Shown: positions 9,096 to 17,370 of the stretch, in pieces | How the letters are laid out: the number at the start of each line of letters is the position of its first letter | Numbering within the stretch: the stretch's first letter is position 1 | Assembly: GCA_036392795.1 (NCBI GenBank) | Contig: DASVXH010000020.1 | Span: forward strand, 1-48,941 | Length of the DNA stretch: 48,941 nt | Source: JARIHD01 sp036392795 | GTDB lineage: Bacteria; Patescibacteriota; Saccharimonadia; Saccharimonadales; UBA4665 | Direction: 5' to 3' | Program-made: the position numbers and the translations under genes | Notes under the pieces: model-generated | Told to the model about the DNA's origin: nothing | What the model saw: the letters and a program-made list of their open reading frames with translations, nothing else | Database searches by the model: none

Positions 9096-9104
9096 TGTTA
9101 CAAT
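9096..9104 (+). promoter_or_regulatory. Extended -10 upstream of the Rpf-like gene
   Basis: TG-T-TACAAT at 9096-9104 predicts a transcript starting near 9111. The leader before ATG 9157 would be about 45 nt and has no obvious SD. Confidence 0.45.
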
Positions 9105-9156
9105 ATAAGGACCGGAAACTTTGGGAAGATTGTGCCTATAAATTCCGCTTATAACC

Positions 9157-10407
9157 ATGCGTAAAAAAATCAAGCTGCTAAAGCGAAACTATGTCGTTGC
9201 TCACCGCAAAAACGTGCGTAGCCTCAAACGAATCGGCAAAAAGCCATTGTTTACTATACCCCTTGCGACACTGATGGTGTTTTTGCTGTTACTTTTCGCC
9301 GGTTTTCTACTGACGAGCGGGGGCCACGACAGCAAGCAAGCCCGCTCTAATCTAGTGGTTGTCAGCTACGATAAAAAAGATATCACCATACCGACCGATG
9401 CAAAAACGGTCGGCGATTTGTTAAGGCGCCTGAATATCAAGGTAAAAGAAGGCGACGTAGTCGAGCCCAGCCTGACCACCGAAATCGCCAGCGACAATTT
9501 TCGTATCAACGTGTATCGGGCGGTTCCGGTGACGATTGTGGATGGCGAGCGCAAAACGTTCACCTATAGCGCCGCCACAACGCCACGCAGTATCGTCAAA
9601 CAAACCGGACTAACAATTTACCCTGAAGACAAACTAGAACTATTGCCCACCGAAAACTTTTTGGCCGAAAGTTCTATCGGTGAACGCGTGGTTATTACCC
9701 GATCGACACCGGTGGCATTAAACCTGTACGGCACGCAGGCCAATCTTCGTACTCAGGCAAAAACTGTGGGGGCGCTGCTAAAAGAGCGCAATATAAAAAC
9801 CGGAAAAGACGACACCGTACAGCCCGCACTGGATACGCCGCTGACGGCCAATACGCAGATTTTCCTGATCCGTAAAGGCCAGCAAATCCAAACCGTCGAA
9901 CAGGTGGCACCCATGCCCATCGAAACCATCTCTGACCCCAATTTGGCTTATGGAACGACGGCTATTCGACAGCAGGGCGCGCCGGGCAAGAAATTGGTTA
10001 CTTTCCAGATTGAACTGCAAAATGGCCTAGAGGTAGGCCGCAAGGTTATTCAGGAAGTTATATCCCAGGAGCCGGTCAAACAGATTGTCGCTAAAGGAAC
10101 GCGCCCGCTAACCGTATCGCTTCAGACCTGGCTGTACAAATTGCGCATGTGTGAATCGGGCGGCAATTATCAGACCAATACCGGCAATGGTTATTACGGG
10201 GCCTACCAATTCTCTCAGTCTACTTGGGATCGTATTGCCCGGAACAAGATGGGCGTGCCTTATACTCGTGCCGATCTAGCTCCCCCAGAGGTGCAGGACC
10301 AGGCGATCATTGTTAATACTAATCTGTCTTCCGGCGGTCTGGCCACGCAAAACCCCGGCTGCTACAAAAAAGAAGGCCTAAGCGCATTTCCGCCCCCTAA
10401 TCACTAG
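9157..10407 (+). CDS. Membrane-anchored Rpf-like lytic enzyme with DUF348 and G5 domains
   Basis: A cell-wall enzyme resembling resuscitation-promoting factors of Actinobacteria, which cleave peptidoglycan glycan strands. The 416 residues comprise a basic N-terminus and one membrane helix (about 33-53, LATLMVFLLLLFAGFLL), two or three DUF348 (ubiquitin-like) repeats (about 68-245), a G5-type segment (about 250-315), and a C-terminal transglycosylase-like domain. That domain has LRMCESGGNYQTNTGNGYYG, where the Glu after MC is the expected catalytic acid, followed by YQFSQSTWD. It acts outside the membrane. It is followed after 12 nt by rsmA, the same order as rpfB-ksgA in Actinobacteria. Confidence 0.9.
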   Translation: MRKKIKLLKRNYVVAHRKNVRSLKRIGKKPLFTIPLATLMVFLLLLFAGFLLTSGGHDSKQARSNLVVVSYDKKDITIPTDAKTVGDLLRRLNIKVKEGDVVEPSLTTEIASDNFRINVYRAVPVTIVDGERKTFTYSAATTPRSIVKQTGLTIYPEDKLELLPTENFLAESSIGERVVITRSTPVALNLYGTQANLRTQAKTVGALLKERNIKTGKDDTVQPALDTPLTANTQIFLIRKGQQIQTVEQVAPMPIETISDPNLAYGTTAIRQQGAPGKKLVTFQIELQNGLEVGRKVIQEVISQEPVKQIVAKGTRPLTVSLQTWLYKLRMCESGGNYQTNTGNGYYGAYQFSQSTWDRIARNKMGVPYTRADLAPPEVQDQAIIVNTNLSSGGLATQNPGCYKKEGLSAFPPPNH

Positions 10408-10419
10408 GACCCTAGAAGC

Positions 10420-11217
10420 ATGCCACACATATTACCGCATACCAAAAAATCACTGGGCCAGCACTGGCTGCAAGACGACTTCAGTCTAGAGGCCATGCTA
10501 GTCGCCGCCGAAATTACGGAACAAGATACGGTGCTAGAGATCGGCCCTGGCCCAGGAACCCTTACCGAGAAATTGGTAGACAATGCCAAACAAGTCGTAG
10601 CGGTAGAATTTGACGAAAACCTGGCGCATGAACTGCCCGCGCGCGTCCCCGCAACAAATCTGCAAGTTGTTCATCAGGACATCCTGCGTTTTGATCTAAC
10701 CAGCTTGCCCCCCAACTACAAAGTGGTTGCCAACATCCCGTATTACCTAACGAGCAATCTCCTGCGAAATCTTTGTGAATCACCCAATCATTTCAGTACG
10801 GCTGCTATTTTAATCCAGAAAGAAGTGGCCGAACGAGTTTGTGCCCGTCCTGGCGATATGAGTCTGCTCAGCGTCAGCGTCCAATTTTACTGCGAGGCAT
10901 GGCTGGACCTGCTGGTTCCTGCCGAGCTATTTACGCCGCCACCAAAAGTTGATTCGCAGATACTCAAGCTCAAGTACCGTAAAGAACTGTTATTTCCAGA
11001 TGTCGATACGCAAATTTTCTTTCGTATTGTTAAAGCCGGCTTTTCACAAAGGCGCAAAACAATACTTAACTCGTTAAGTGCGGGCCTGCACCTAACCAAA
11101 CCCCAGGTGAAGGAAATGCTGGACCAGGCCGGTATCTTACCAACCACACGGGCCCAAAATCTGACCTTAGCCGACTGGTACAATCTCTACAAGACCTCCC
11201 ACATCAAAAACACTTGA
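10420..11217 (+). CDS. rsmA: 16S rRNA dimethyladenosine transferase RsmA/KsgA
   Basis: Dimethylates two adjacent adenines in helix 45 of 16S rRNA during 30S maturation. The 265-residue protein has the N-terminal HTKKSLGQHWLQD, SAM motif I VLEIGPGPGTLTE (about 40-52), the acidic VAVEFDENL strand, and the catalytic motif NIPYYLTSNLL (about 106). The C-terminal helical domain includes PPPKVDSQILKL and FSQRRKTILNSL. Start ATG 10420 is 12 nt after the Rpf-like gene. The stop is TGA, evidence that TGA is not reassigned in this organism. The terminal codons overlap the -35 box of the MarR promoter. Confidence 0.95.
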   Translation: MPHILPHTKKSLGQHWLQDDFSLEAMLVAAEITEQDTVLEIGPGPGTLTEKLVDNAKQVVAVEFDENLAHELPARVPATNLQVVHQDILRFDLTSLPPNYKVVANIPYYLTSNLLRNLCESPNHFSTAAILIQKEVAERVCARPGDMSLLSVSVQFYCEAWLDLLVPAELFTPPPKVDSQILKLKYRKELLFPDVDTQIFFRIVKAGFSQRRKTILNSLSAGLHLTKPQVKEMLDQAGILPTTRAQNLTLADWYNLYKTSHIKNT

Positions 11218-11243
11218 CGTGTTAAGTATTAACCTGTTAAGAT
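11214..11243 (+). promoter_or_regulatory. MarR-MFS promoter with inverted-repeat operator
   Basis: TTGACG (11214-11219), an 18-nt spacer and an extended -10 TG-T-TAAGAT (11235-11243). The spacer holds the perfect inverted repeat GTTAA-GTA-TTAAC (11221-11233), with a further half-like GTTAAG overlapping the -10. MarR proteins bind such sites between -35 and -10, so autorepression is likely. Confidence 0.6.
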
Positions 11244-11262
11244 TTAGTCATGAGGAAATCCA

Positions 11263-11736
11263 ATGGATCCAAATGATAACCTCAGCTACTTGCTGTACCA
11301 CACGGCGAACATCATGTATCGTCAATGCGACCAAGTACTTCAAGAGCGTTTGGGTATCGGCATGTCGCAGTTCAAGATTCTTATGATCTTGCAGCAGCAC
11401 GCCAGTATCCAACAACGTGTCTTGGCCGATTGCTTGGGACAAACCGAAGCCAGTGTCAGTCGACAAATAAAGATTATGGTCGACAAAGGAATGCTCGTCG
11501 TTAAGGTTAATCCCGAAAGTCGGCGCGAACACGTAACGCAGCCCACTACAAAAGGTATAAAAGTTGCAACTGCCGCCCAGGAAATTTTGCGAGAATATAA
11601 TGCACCTGCACTCGAACAATTAAAGGGCAAGCAACGCGAACAATTTGCCGAAATGCTGCGTCTGGTACATGGTTTTTACTGCTCAAGTGGCAAGCCATTT
11701 GCGATCAACCACCAACAATTCAACACTAAAAATTAG
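11263..11736 (+). CDS. MarR-family transcriptional regulator
   Basis: A 157-residue winged-helix repressor. It has the family layout: an N-terminal dimerisation helix (LLYHTANIMYRQCDQVLQ), the recognition region (RVLADCLGQTEASVSRQIKIMV, about 46-67), a wing with the conserved Asp/Arg pattern (NPESRREHVTQPTTKG, about 77-92), and a long C-terminal dimer helix. SD GAGGA is present before ATG 11263. It is co-transcribed with the MFS exporter that starts 8 nt after its stop, the usual pairing in which the exported compound releases the repressor. The ligand cannot be told from sequence. Confidence 0.92.
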   Translation: MDPNDNLSYLLYHTANIMYRQCDQVLQERLGIGMSQFKILMILQQHASIQQRVLADCLGQTEASVSRQIKIMVDKGMLVVKVNPESRREHVTQPTTKGIKVATAAQEILREYNAPALEQLKGKQREQFAEMLRLVHGFYCSSGKPFAINHQQFNTKN

Positions 11737-11744
11737 GAGAAAAT

Positions 11745-13055
11745 ATGGACAAACTAAAAGGCCGATTGGAGGGCAAGGCGCTTCCAATCGTACTGATGAC
11801 AGTGTTCATTGACGTGCTTGGCGTTGGAATTCTGATGCCCATCCTGCCAATGCTCATCTACACCATTTTCATGCCCGCTGGCTTTTCGCGTAACGAAGCG
11901 CTGGTTGCTTTGGGCTGGCTAACCGCCATTTACCCGCTCATGATGTTCTTTGCTACGCCAATCTTGGGCCAGCTTTCCGATCGTTTTGGTCGCAAAAAAG
12001 TTTTGGCAATTAGCTTGGCTGGAACAGCACTGGGTTACATTATCTTTGCTATCGGTATCCTGACCAAAAACATTCCGCTGCTGTTTTTAGGTCGTGCTCT
12101 GGATGGCATTACCGGTGGTAATATTAGTGTTGCACGTGCCGTGGTAGCTGACGTGACACCTCCCGAACACCGTGCCCGCAACTTCGGGATCATCGGTGCG
12201 GCATTTGGTCTGGGGTTTGTGCTTGGGCCGTACATTGGCGCCCGTTTGGCTAATCCAAACACCGATTTCTTCGGCATCTTTACGACCCCCATCTGGTTTG
12301 ATGCAGCTACGCCGTTTTGGTTCGCCGCCATCCTGGCAACCCTGAATGCGCTTTTTGTGCTCTTTATCCTGCCCGAAACGCACCAGTACATTAACAAAAA
12401 GCTCAAGTTGGCTTGGAATAAGTCACTGGATAATATTCGCAAGGCATTTGTGCGGCCCGAACTGCGCATCGTCTTTACGGCAGAGTTTCTGTTCTGGGGT
12501 GGATTCACGTTCTTTACGACTTTCTTTCAGATTCTTTTGATCGAAAAACTAGGTTTCAGTGGTAGTAATGTCGGGGACTTCTTCGCTTACATTGGAATCT
12601 GTATTGCATTATCGCAAGCGATCATTGTTCCCTTCGCCGTAAAGCGGTGGAAGAGTCACAACATCATGAAAGTAGCTTTGATCGGTAACGGTATCGCGTT
12701 ATTCCTGCAGCTGTGGCCAGACAAGACGTCTGAACTGCTACTGGTGGCTCCCTTGATTGCGATCTTTAATGGTTTGACTATGGCGAACGCTTCGGCGCTT
12801 GTTAGCTTGAGTGCCAGTAGTGAAGAACAGGGTGAAGTGTTGGGTATCGAGGCCAGCGTCCAGGCTCTGGCGCAAGCCATTCCCGCAATCATTAGCGGCT
12901 ACGTGGCTACCATGGGTGTCTCAATGCCGCTCGTCGTCGGTGGATTTACTATCATCGCCGGCGGTCTGGTCATGATCCTGTTCTACAAGGTTCCCAAAAA
13001 GGTGGACCAGCAAGAGTCAGGTGATATCAATGCCGCCATTTCTGCATCGCACTAA
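11745..13055 (+). CDS. MFS drug-type efflux transporter (TetA-like)
   Basis: A 436-residue, 12-helix major facilitator transporter, probably an H+-coupled exporter in the cytoplasmic membrane. The first loop has the MFS motif A GQLSDRFGRKKVL (about 76-88). Helix 4-5 has the antiporter region with LDGITGGNISVARAVVADV and GFVLGPYIGARL. A longer polar central loop (residues about 205-235) separates the two six-helix halves. The SD AGGAGA is 4-9 nt before ATG. Its position behind the MarR gene suggests inducible multidrug or tetracycline-type efflux; the substrate is not assignable. AGCGG...CCGCT after the stop (13057-13074) lacks a U-tract. Confidence 0.92.
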   Translation: MDKLKGRLEGKALPIVLMTVFIDVLGVGILMPILPMLIYTIFMPAGFSRNEALVALGWLTAIYPLMMFFATPILGQLSDRFGRKKVLAISLAGTALGYIIFAIGILTKNIPLLFLGRALDGITGGNISVARAVVADVTPPEHRARNFGIIGAAFGLGFVLGPYIGARLANPNTDFFGIFTTPIWFDAATPFWFAAILATLNALFVLFILPETHQYINKKLKLAWNKSLDNIRKAFVRPELRIVFTAEFLFWGGFTFFTTFFQILLIEKLGFSGSNVGDFFAYIGICIALSQAIIVPFAVKRWKSHNIMKVALIGNGIALFLQLWPDKTSELLLVAPLIAIFNGLTMANASALVSLSASSEEQGEVLGIEASVQALAQAIPAIISGYVATMGVSMPLVVGGFTIIAGGLVMILFYKVPKKVDQQESGDINAAISASH

Positions 13056-13099
13056 TAGCGGGCCGTCATCCGCTGTCGGTGGTGAATCTATAGCGTTTG

Positions 13100-13108
13100 T
13101 GCTATAAT
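13100..13108 (+). promoter_or_regulatory. tmRNA promoter (extended -10)
   Basis: TG-C-TATAAT, a perfect extended -10, lies 35 nt before the mature 5' end of tmRNA. Confidence 0.6.
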
Positions 13109-13110
13109 AT

Positions 13111-13135
13111 GAGCGTCAGGTGATTCCTGGCGCTC
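13111..13135 (+). promoter_or_regulatory. Hairpin in the tmRNA 5' leader
   Basis: A 10-bp stem (GAGCGTCAGG with CCTGGCGCTC, one G-U pair) and a 5-nt loop lie between the promoter and the mature 5' end. It may guide processing of pre-tmRNA. It has no U-tract, so it is not a terminator. Confidence 0.5.
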
Positions 13136-13143
13136 ATTTATGT

Positions 13144-13551
13144 GGGGCTGAATTTTAAGCTCGACATTGGACTTTATCGGTTAGATCAGCAGGTCGCTTG
13201 TCAGCGTTATAGGCAAAACCTTTCAATTGCAGAAGCAAAAGAAACTCGTGATCAACTCATTCGCGATGTAGCAAACTTGTTTGCTCCTACCAAGAGTGAA
13301 GTTGCTCTCGCTGCCTAATTTAACTTAGGCAAAACGCACGTCTCGACTCCAGATAGAGTCGGCGCGTTCATATGCATCTGGATGCACAAGCACTCCTGTC
13401 CATAGTGCTCGTAAAGACCATAGGACTATAGGTAGCGGAATTTTGGCTGTTTAGCCTTCGCCTACCCGAACAATTTTAAACAGCCTACACCTGTAGGATA
13501 GACTAACTAAGAAGCCGATGGACGCGGGGGCGGTACCCGCCAGCTCCACCA
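13144..13551 (+). ncRNA. ssrA: Transfer-messenger RNA
   Basis: Rescues stalled ribosomes by trans-translation. The 5' end GGGGCTG pairs with CAGCTCC before the encoded ACCA (13548-13551), forming the 7-bp acceptor with one G-U pair. The resume codon is GCA at 13271, and the tag reads ANLFAPTKSEVALAA followed by TAA (13316). The hydrophobic VALAA end is a typical ClpXP degron. Paired stretches follow that fit pseudoknots PK2-PK4. The T-arm stem GCGGG/CCCGC encloses GGCGGTA instead of the usual TTCRANN loop. Length is 408 nt. The tmRNA partner smpB is not in the window. Confidence 0.96.
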
Positions 13552-13605
13552 CAGTATCTTAATCGACCAGTATCACCAGAATCGTTGCTTCTCAAGGGGC
13601 GCGAT

Positions 13606-13632
13606 CAGGTAGCGTACCTGGCCGATTTTATT
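13606..13632 (+). terminator. Terminator after tmRNA
   Basis: CAGGTA-GCG-TACCTG stem-loop followed by a T-rich tract (GATTTTATTTT), about 55 nt after the tmRNA 3' end. Confidence 0.65.
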
Positions 13633-13669
13633 TTGTCAGATGCGACCTCTGCTTTATACTGAATGACCT

Positions 13670-14428
13670 ATGATATCAGCAGAGAAACATTTAATTAAAA
13701 CACCAATACAGACCTACGAACATCTGAAAGAGGGTAAACTCGTTACGTTGGTAGGCGTTGTACATATGGCCCAGCAGTCGGATTATTATCCGACCATTCA
13801 AGACATAATCGACGGGCGCGAGGCGGATGGTGCGGTGGTCCACTTTGAAGGTGTGCGACGGAGTACAAAACAGGAAGCTGCCATCGTGCAACCCAGCCAC
13901 GCAATTTGCAATCGTGTCCGCCGACTGAGGAAGATAATTGACCTGCCGAAAATGGTTTACGGTGATTTTAACTTTTTTGAACAGGGGAAAGCTCTAAAAC
14001 GCCGGGAGACGTGGGAGAATCACGACGCCACTGAATTGCAAATAGCGCAACGCATGCCGACCACGACTCTGATGGCAACCTCCCTCGTATTGAAGACGTT
14101 GGGCTATTCTTTTAATCGGCTTTCACCTGAAGAACGGTTAGCACTCTATAAAGACAGTGGTGATAGGTTCGCCGAGACAAGCGAAAAAGTAGTTAGGGCG
14201 ATTGCAAAGGGTTTCGGTCCGGCTATCGAGGTGTATCGTAACGATATTGCCCTGAACGCCTATGACGACCTACAGGAGCATGATCCAGGTCGTGATGCCG
14301 TGCTGTTATGGGGTGCCGGGCATTTACCTGGTTTGGGAGAGGGACTAGTCGACCGAGGGTTCGGTCTCAAAGAAGAGCAAACTCTGCTGGCTACCGATAT
14401 GAATGAAGTGACCTTAAAACATGCATAG
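13670..14428 (+). CDS. TraB/Tiki-superfamily-like protein, copy 1
   Basis: A 252-residue soluble protein related to the next gene. It has the sparse motifs of the TraB/GumN/Tiki (EreA-ChaN-like) superfamily: a GxxH near the start (LVGVVHMAQ, about 28), an acidic site after the second strand (VVHFEGV, about 61) and a C-terminal GAGHLPGLGEGL (about 219). Known members are putative metal-dependent hydrolases or proteases; the substrate here is unknown. The -10 box TATACT ends 9 nt before ATG and no SD is seen. It is the first half of a tandem duplication and lies immediately downstream of tmRNA. Confidence 0.72.
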   Translation: MISAEKHLIKTPIQTYEHLKEGKLVTLVGVVHMAQQSDYYPTIQDIIDGREADGAVVHFEGVRRSTKQEAAIVQPSHAICNRVRRLRKIIDLPKMVYGDFNFFEQGKALKRRETWENHDATELQIAQRMPTTTLMATSLVLKTLGYSFNRLSPEERLALYKDSGDRFAETSEKVVRAIAKGFGPAIEVYRNDIALNAYDDLQEHDPGRDAVLLWGAGHLPGLGEGLVDRGFGLKEEQTLLATDMNEVTLKHA

Positions 14429-14482
14429 ATTGTAAGTTTTTTTACGTCCGGGTGATCAAGTATTCCCTATACTCAATCACTT

Positions 14483-15274
14483 ATGAAAACACTAGAAACA
14501 AACTCCAACTTACTTACGACGCCAACACAAACCTACGAGCATCTCGGTGAGGGCAAGCGCGTGACCCTGGTAGGCGTAACGCATTACGCTCAGCGGGAAG
14601 ATTATTACCCGACTATCCAGGACATCATTGATACCAACGAAGATAAGGGTGCGGCTGTACATTACGAAGCTTTTACGCTGTCGACAGACAAGGAGATACG
14701 GGCGGCCCGGCCTAACTTTTTGGTGCGCAAGCGCATAAAGATGTTGCGCCAAATCCGAGAGGCAACGTTGGCGGATGAGGCTCGTATGGCTGGCGAGTTC
14801 AATGTGATACTTCAAGATGAGGGAATAGCCAAGGGAGAGACATGGGAGGCAAAGGATATTGCCGATTTAGAGGCTGCCCAGCAATTACGAGTGCGTGATA
14901 TCTGGTTCCCTTGGGTTGCGAGCAAGGTAGCAGAAAAGAACGCAGAGGCGGCTACCTCCGAAAAGCGCCTTGAAATGTTACAGCAAAGGGTTTCTATGCT
15001 AATAAAAAATGGCAGAGACTACGTCCCGTCCCCAATTCGAGAATTCCGGCGAACTATGGTTGATTATCGTAATGGCGTAGCGCTGAACGCCTACGATCAA
15101 CTGCAGGCTGCCGAGCCTGGTCGTGATGCCGTGCTGTTATGGGGTGCTGCGCATATTGCGGGTCTGGGCGAGGGGCTGATTGAGCGGGGTTTTGTAAAAA
15201 AGGACGAACAGCTCTTTGTTGCAATCGACGTCGGTGCTTTAGCGCTACGCTCGGCTGACCCGTTAAACAACTAG
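14483..15274 (+). CDS. TraB/Tiki-superfamily-like protein, copy 2
   Basis: A 263-residue paralogue of the preceding gene. It has LVGVTHYAQREDYYPTIQDI near residue 29 with the GxxH, VHYEAF in place of VHFEGV, and GAAHIAGLGEGL at the C-terminus. Conserved blocks such as LNAYDxLQ and PGRDAVLLWGA are nearly identical between the copies even at DNA level (around 14290 and 15119), while the middle helical region is divergent and longer here. This indicates duplication followed by uneven divergence. The promoter arrangement is also copied: TATACT, then 9 nt, then ATG, with no SD. Confidence 0.72.
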   Translation: MKTLETNSNLLTTPTQTYEHLGEGKRVTLVGVTHYAQREDYYPTIQDIIDTNEDKGAAVHYEAFTLSTDKEIRAARPNFLVRKRIKMLRQIREATLADEARMAGEFNVILQDEGIAKGETWEAKDIADLEAAQQLRVRDIWFPWVASKVAEKNAEAATSEKRLEMLQQRVSMLIKNGRDYVPSPIREFRRTMVDYRNGVALNAYDQLQAAEPGRDAVLLWGAAHIAGLGEGLIERGFVKKDEQLFVAIDVGALALRSADPLNN

Positions 15275-15313
15275 GTGTGTCGACAGAATAGATTGGCTAA
15301 TATTCGTTTTTTA

Positions 15314-15322
15314 TGATTTAAT
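15314..15322 (+). promoter_or_regulatory. Extended -10, leaderless start at 15329
   Basis: TG-A-TTTAAT ends 6 nt before ATG 15329. No Shine-Dalgarno sequence is present. Confidence 0.45.
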
Positions 15323-15328
15323 ATTGGT

Positions 15329-15904
15329 ATGTCTGCACCTAATAGGTCTAATCCATTGCTTGATTGTCGTCAGATCTACCAACAGGAGTCTAAGTGGCTA
15401 GGCCTGTTTCGTGATTTTTCTATTACACCGCTCACCTTTGACCGTCAGTTTGCGCGCGCTGTCTTGCCGCGTCATATTCTAGAGGGCGGGCGTTTGCAGG
15501 AGCGCGCCGACAGGATTTCATTTTTTGCCCAAGTAACGGGTAAATTAGCCGGTTATGAGGTAATTGTGGATAGACCAGATGGGGGAGGTCGACAAGAAAT
15601 ACCGATGACGGGTTTGCAGGCGGGTCAATATATGATTTTTGCACGTCTTTTACAGGATTATGTCCACGTGATTGAACTTTATGATGGCAAGGCACATCAT
15701 GATCTTGGTCATTCGGGTGCTATACCCCAAGCTAAGGCACTCTGCGAGGCTGCATTTCCGGCCGCCTGGGCGCAAGATACGGCGGCTGTGAATCCTGAAT
15801 TTAATCGGCGGCTATACGGGCCTTCGCTCGACCTCTTTTTTTCGAGAGCAGCGTTTGGCCAATTAACTCCAATCATTCCTGAACAAACGTACACCAGGCA
15901 CTGA
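15329..15904 (+). CDS. Protein of unknown function
   Basis: A 191-residue soluble protein that I do not recognise. It has no signal peptide or membrane helix. Visible elements are an aromatic N-terminal segment (KWLGLFRDFSITPLTF), a Gly-rich turn (DRPDGGGRQEIP, about 84) and a possible metal-binding cluster DGKAHHDLGHSG (about 118-129). The start ATG follows an extended -10 by 6 nt, so translation is probably leaderless. It is on the same strand as the TraB-like pair but has its own promoter. Confidence 0.65.
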   Translation: MSAPNRSNPLLDCRQIYQQESKWLGLFRDFSITPLTFDRQFARAVLPRHILEGGRLQERADRISFFAQVTGKLAGYEVIVDRPDGGGRQEIPMTGLQAGQYMIFARLLQDYVHVIELYDGKAHHDLGHSGAIPQAKALCEAAFPAAWAQDTAAVNPEFNRRLYGPSLDLFFSRAAFGQLTPIIPEQTYTRH

Positions 15905-15940
15905 ATTATCGGTGTATTATAGGTAAGAGGAGGGTTATTT

Positions 15941-16654
15941 ATGGGTGAAAAATGGGATTTTTCGGGTCTAAGGGCTCTATTTATAAACTGTACGCTCAAA
16001 AAAAGTCCAGACGTTAGCAACACGCAGGGACTCATCGATATTAGCCGTACTATCATGGAAAAACATGGCGTAAAAGTAGACGAAATCCGGGCTATTGACC
16101 ATGATATTGCCACCGGCGTATATCCTGATATGCGAAAAAAGGGCTGGAAAACCGACCACTGGCCAAAGCTCTATAAAACGGTGCAGGCCGCCGATATTTT
16201 AATAATTGCCGGGCCAATATGGCTGGGCGACAATAGTTCGGTTACGAAGAAGATTATCGAACGTTTGTACGGATCGTCGGGCGAACTGAACAAAGATGGT
16301 CAATATGCCTACTACGGCAAGGTTGGCGGTTGCTTGATTACTGGAAATGAAGACGGCATCAAACACTGCGCTCAAAATATTTTGTATAGCCTGCAACACA
16401 TTGGCTATACTATTCCGCCCCAAGCCGATGCCGGGTGGGTTGGCGAGGCTGGCCCTGGCCCAAGCTATCTCGACCCAGGATCGGGCGGGCCGACAAATGA
16501 TTTTACGAACCGGAATACCACTTTTATGACATGGAATTTGATGCATTTTGCTAAACTTTTACAGCAGCAAGGCGGCGTACCAGCCTATGGCAATCAACGA
16601 AGTAAGTGGGATGCAGGCAGTCGATTTGATTTCGAAAATCCGGAATACCGCTAA
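15941..16654 (+). CDS. Flavodoxin-fold NAD(P)H-dependent oxidoreductase
   Basis: A 237-residue cytosolic flavoprotein of the NADPH-dependent FMN reductase/flavodoxin type. It has the first strand and phosphate loop (ALFINCTLKKSPDVSNT, about 10-27), the strand-loop IIAGPIWLGDNSSVTKKIIERL (about 88-109) that packs on the flavin, and GGCLITGNEDG (about 128). Members of this family reduce FMN, quinones or nitro compounds, but the substrate here is unknown. A TATTAT -10 and a GGAGG Shine-Dalgarno precede ATG, so this is a conventional start. Confidence 0.82.
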   Translation: MGEKWDFSGLRALFINCTLKKSPDVSNTQGLIDISRTIMEKHGVKVDEIRAIDHDIATGVYPDMRKKGWKTDHWPKLYKTVQAADILIIAGPIWLGDNSSVTKKIIERLYGSSGELNKDGQYAYYGKVGGCLITGNEDGIKHCAQNILYSLQHIGYTIPPQADAGWVGEAGPGPSYLDPGSGGPTNDFTNRNTTFMTWNLMHFAKLLQQQGGVPAYGNQRSKWDAGSRFDFENPEYR

Positions 16655-16740
16655 AGTTTTGTAAGATTTCTCACAGTTCAGACGATTGTTTCGGTGGTAA
16701 GGTTTAATCTTTCTAAATCCTAACCTGGAGAATGTTTAGC

Positions 16741-17316
16741 ATGTCTGGTGAGTTTACCTGTGTACCGGAAAAATTAATTGGCAGTGCGCTTGCGATAGCA
16801 GTAGCGGCTGCCGCAATCGGAGGTGAAGTTAAGCATCTGGAAGACAAACAGCGTGCTGTTGAGGAGGGCAGGGCGGTAGCGGGGCCAATTTATGACAAAG
16901 GTGGTTTGCCTCTTACTCCGTGTTTTTGGAATCCAAATAATCCGCAGAAAGGAAAGCTAAAAACAAACGGAAGTGTAGAGTTTATGATCGATAATCGCTG
17001 CACTGACGAGTTGGGAGGAGTTCGAGCATACACTTACCCCGATGGCGACCCCATGAACCAAGTGTGGGACGCAAATGGTCTGCCTGTCGAATTAGAAACA
17101 GGAACAAAGGTGCAGCTGTACTGTTTTGACTACGGCAAGTTAACGGGTAAAAAGGGGCATGCAGTCTCGGATCGTTGGGCTTTGGGCGAAATTCCTGTTG
17201 GCGATCATCAATCTGTCCGAGCGTACATTCCGGTGCCGGCCGCCGGTTATCCGGTCTCGCACGGTCTGCCGGAGCTTCCCGATCTGCCTCCAGATGTACT
17301 GCGGAAATGTGCATAA
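16741..17316 (+). CDS. Small exported or membrane-associated protein of unknown function
   Basis: About 191 residues from ATG 16741; an ATG at 16732 is also possible, but the GGAG at 16727-16730 is better placed for 16741. The N-terminus has a hydrophobic Ala-rich segment (KLIGSALAIAVAAAAIGG), then a polar helical stretch. The C-terminal 130 residues are beta-rich with several Cys (CFWNPNN, NRCTDE, YCFDYG) and look like an SH3-like or small extracellular domain. I recognise no family. It lies between a flavoprotein and trehalase. Confidence 0.6.
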   Translation: MSGEFTCVPEKLIGSALAIAVAAAAIGGEVKHLEDKQRAVEEGRAVAGPIYDKGGLPLTPCFWNPNNPQKGKLKTNGSVEFMIDNRCTDELGGVRAYTYPDGDPMNQVWDANGLPVELETGTKVQLYCFDYGKLTGKKGHAVSDRWALGEIPVGDHQSVRAYIPVPAAGYPVSHGLPELPDLPPDVLRKCA

Positions 17317-17332
17317 AACCCTGTTAGCGCCC

Positions 17333-17361
17333 TTGACGTGAGCACTGTACTCTTTTAGGCT
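17333..17361 (+). promoter_or_regulatory. Promoter of the trehalase gene
   Basis: TTGACG (17333-17338), 17 nt, TAGGCT (17356-17361), then 9 nt to the ATG. There is no SD, so the leader is absent or a few bases long. Confidence 0.5.
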
Positions 17362-17370
17362 ACATATTAG

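Noticed and set aside
13057..13074. Terminator after the MFS gene
   Set aside because: AGCGG/CCGCT forms a short hairpin but has no U-tract.
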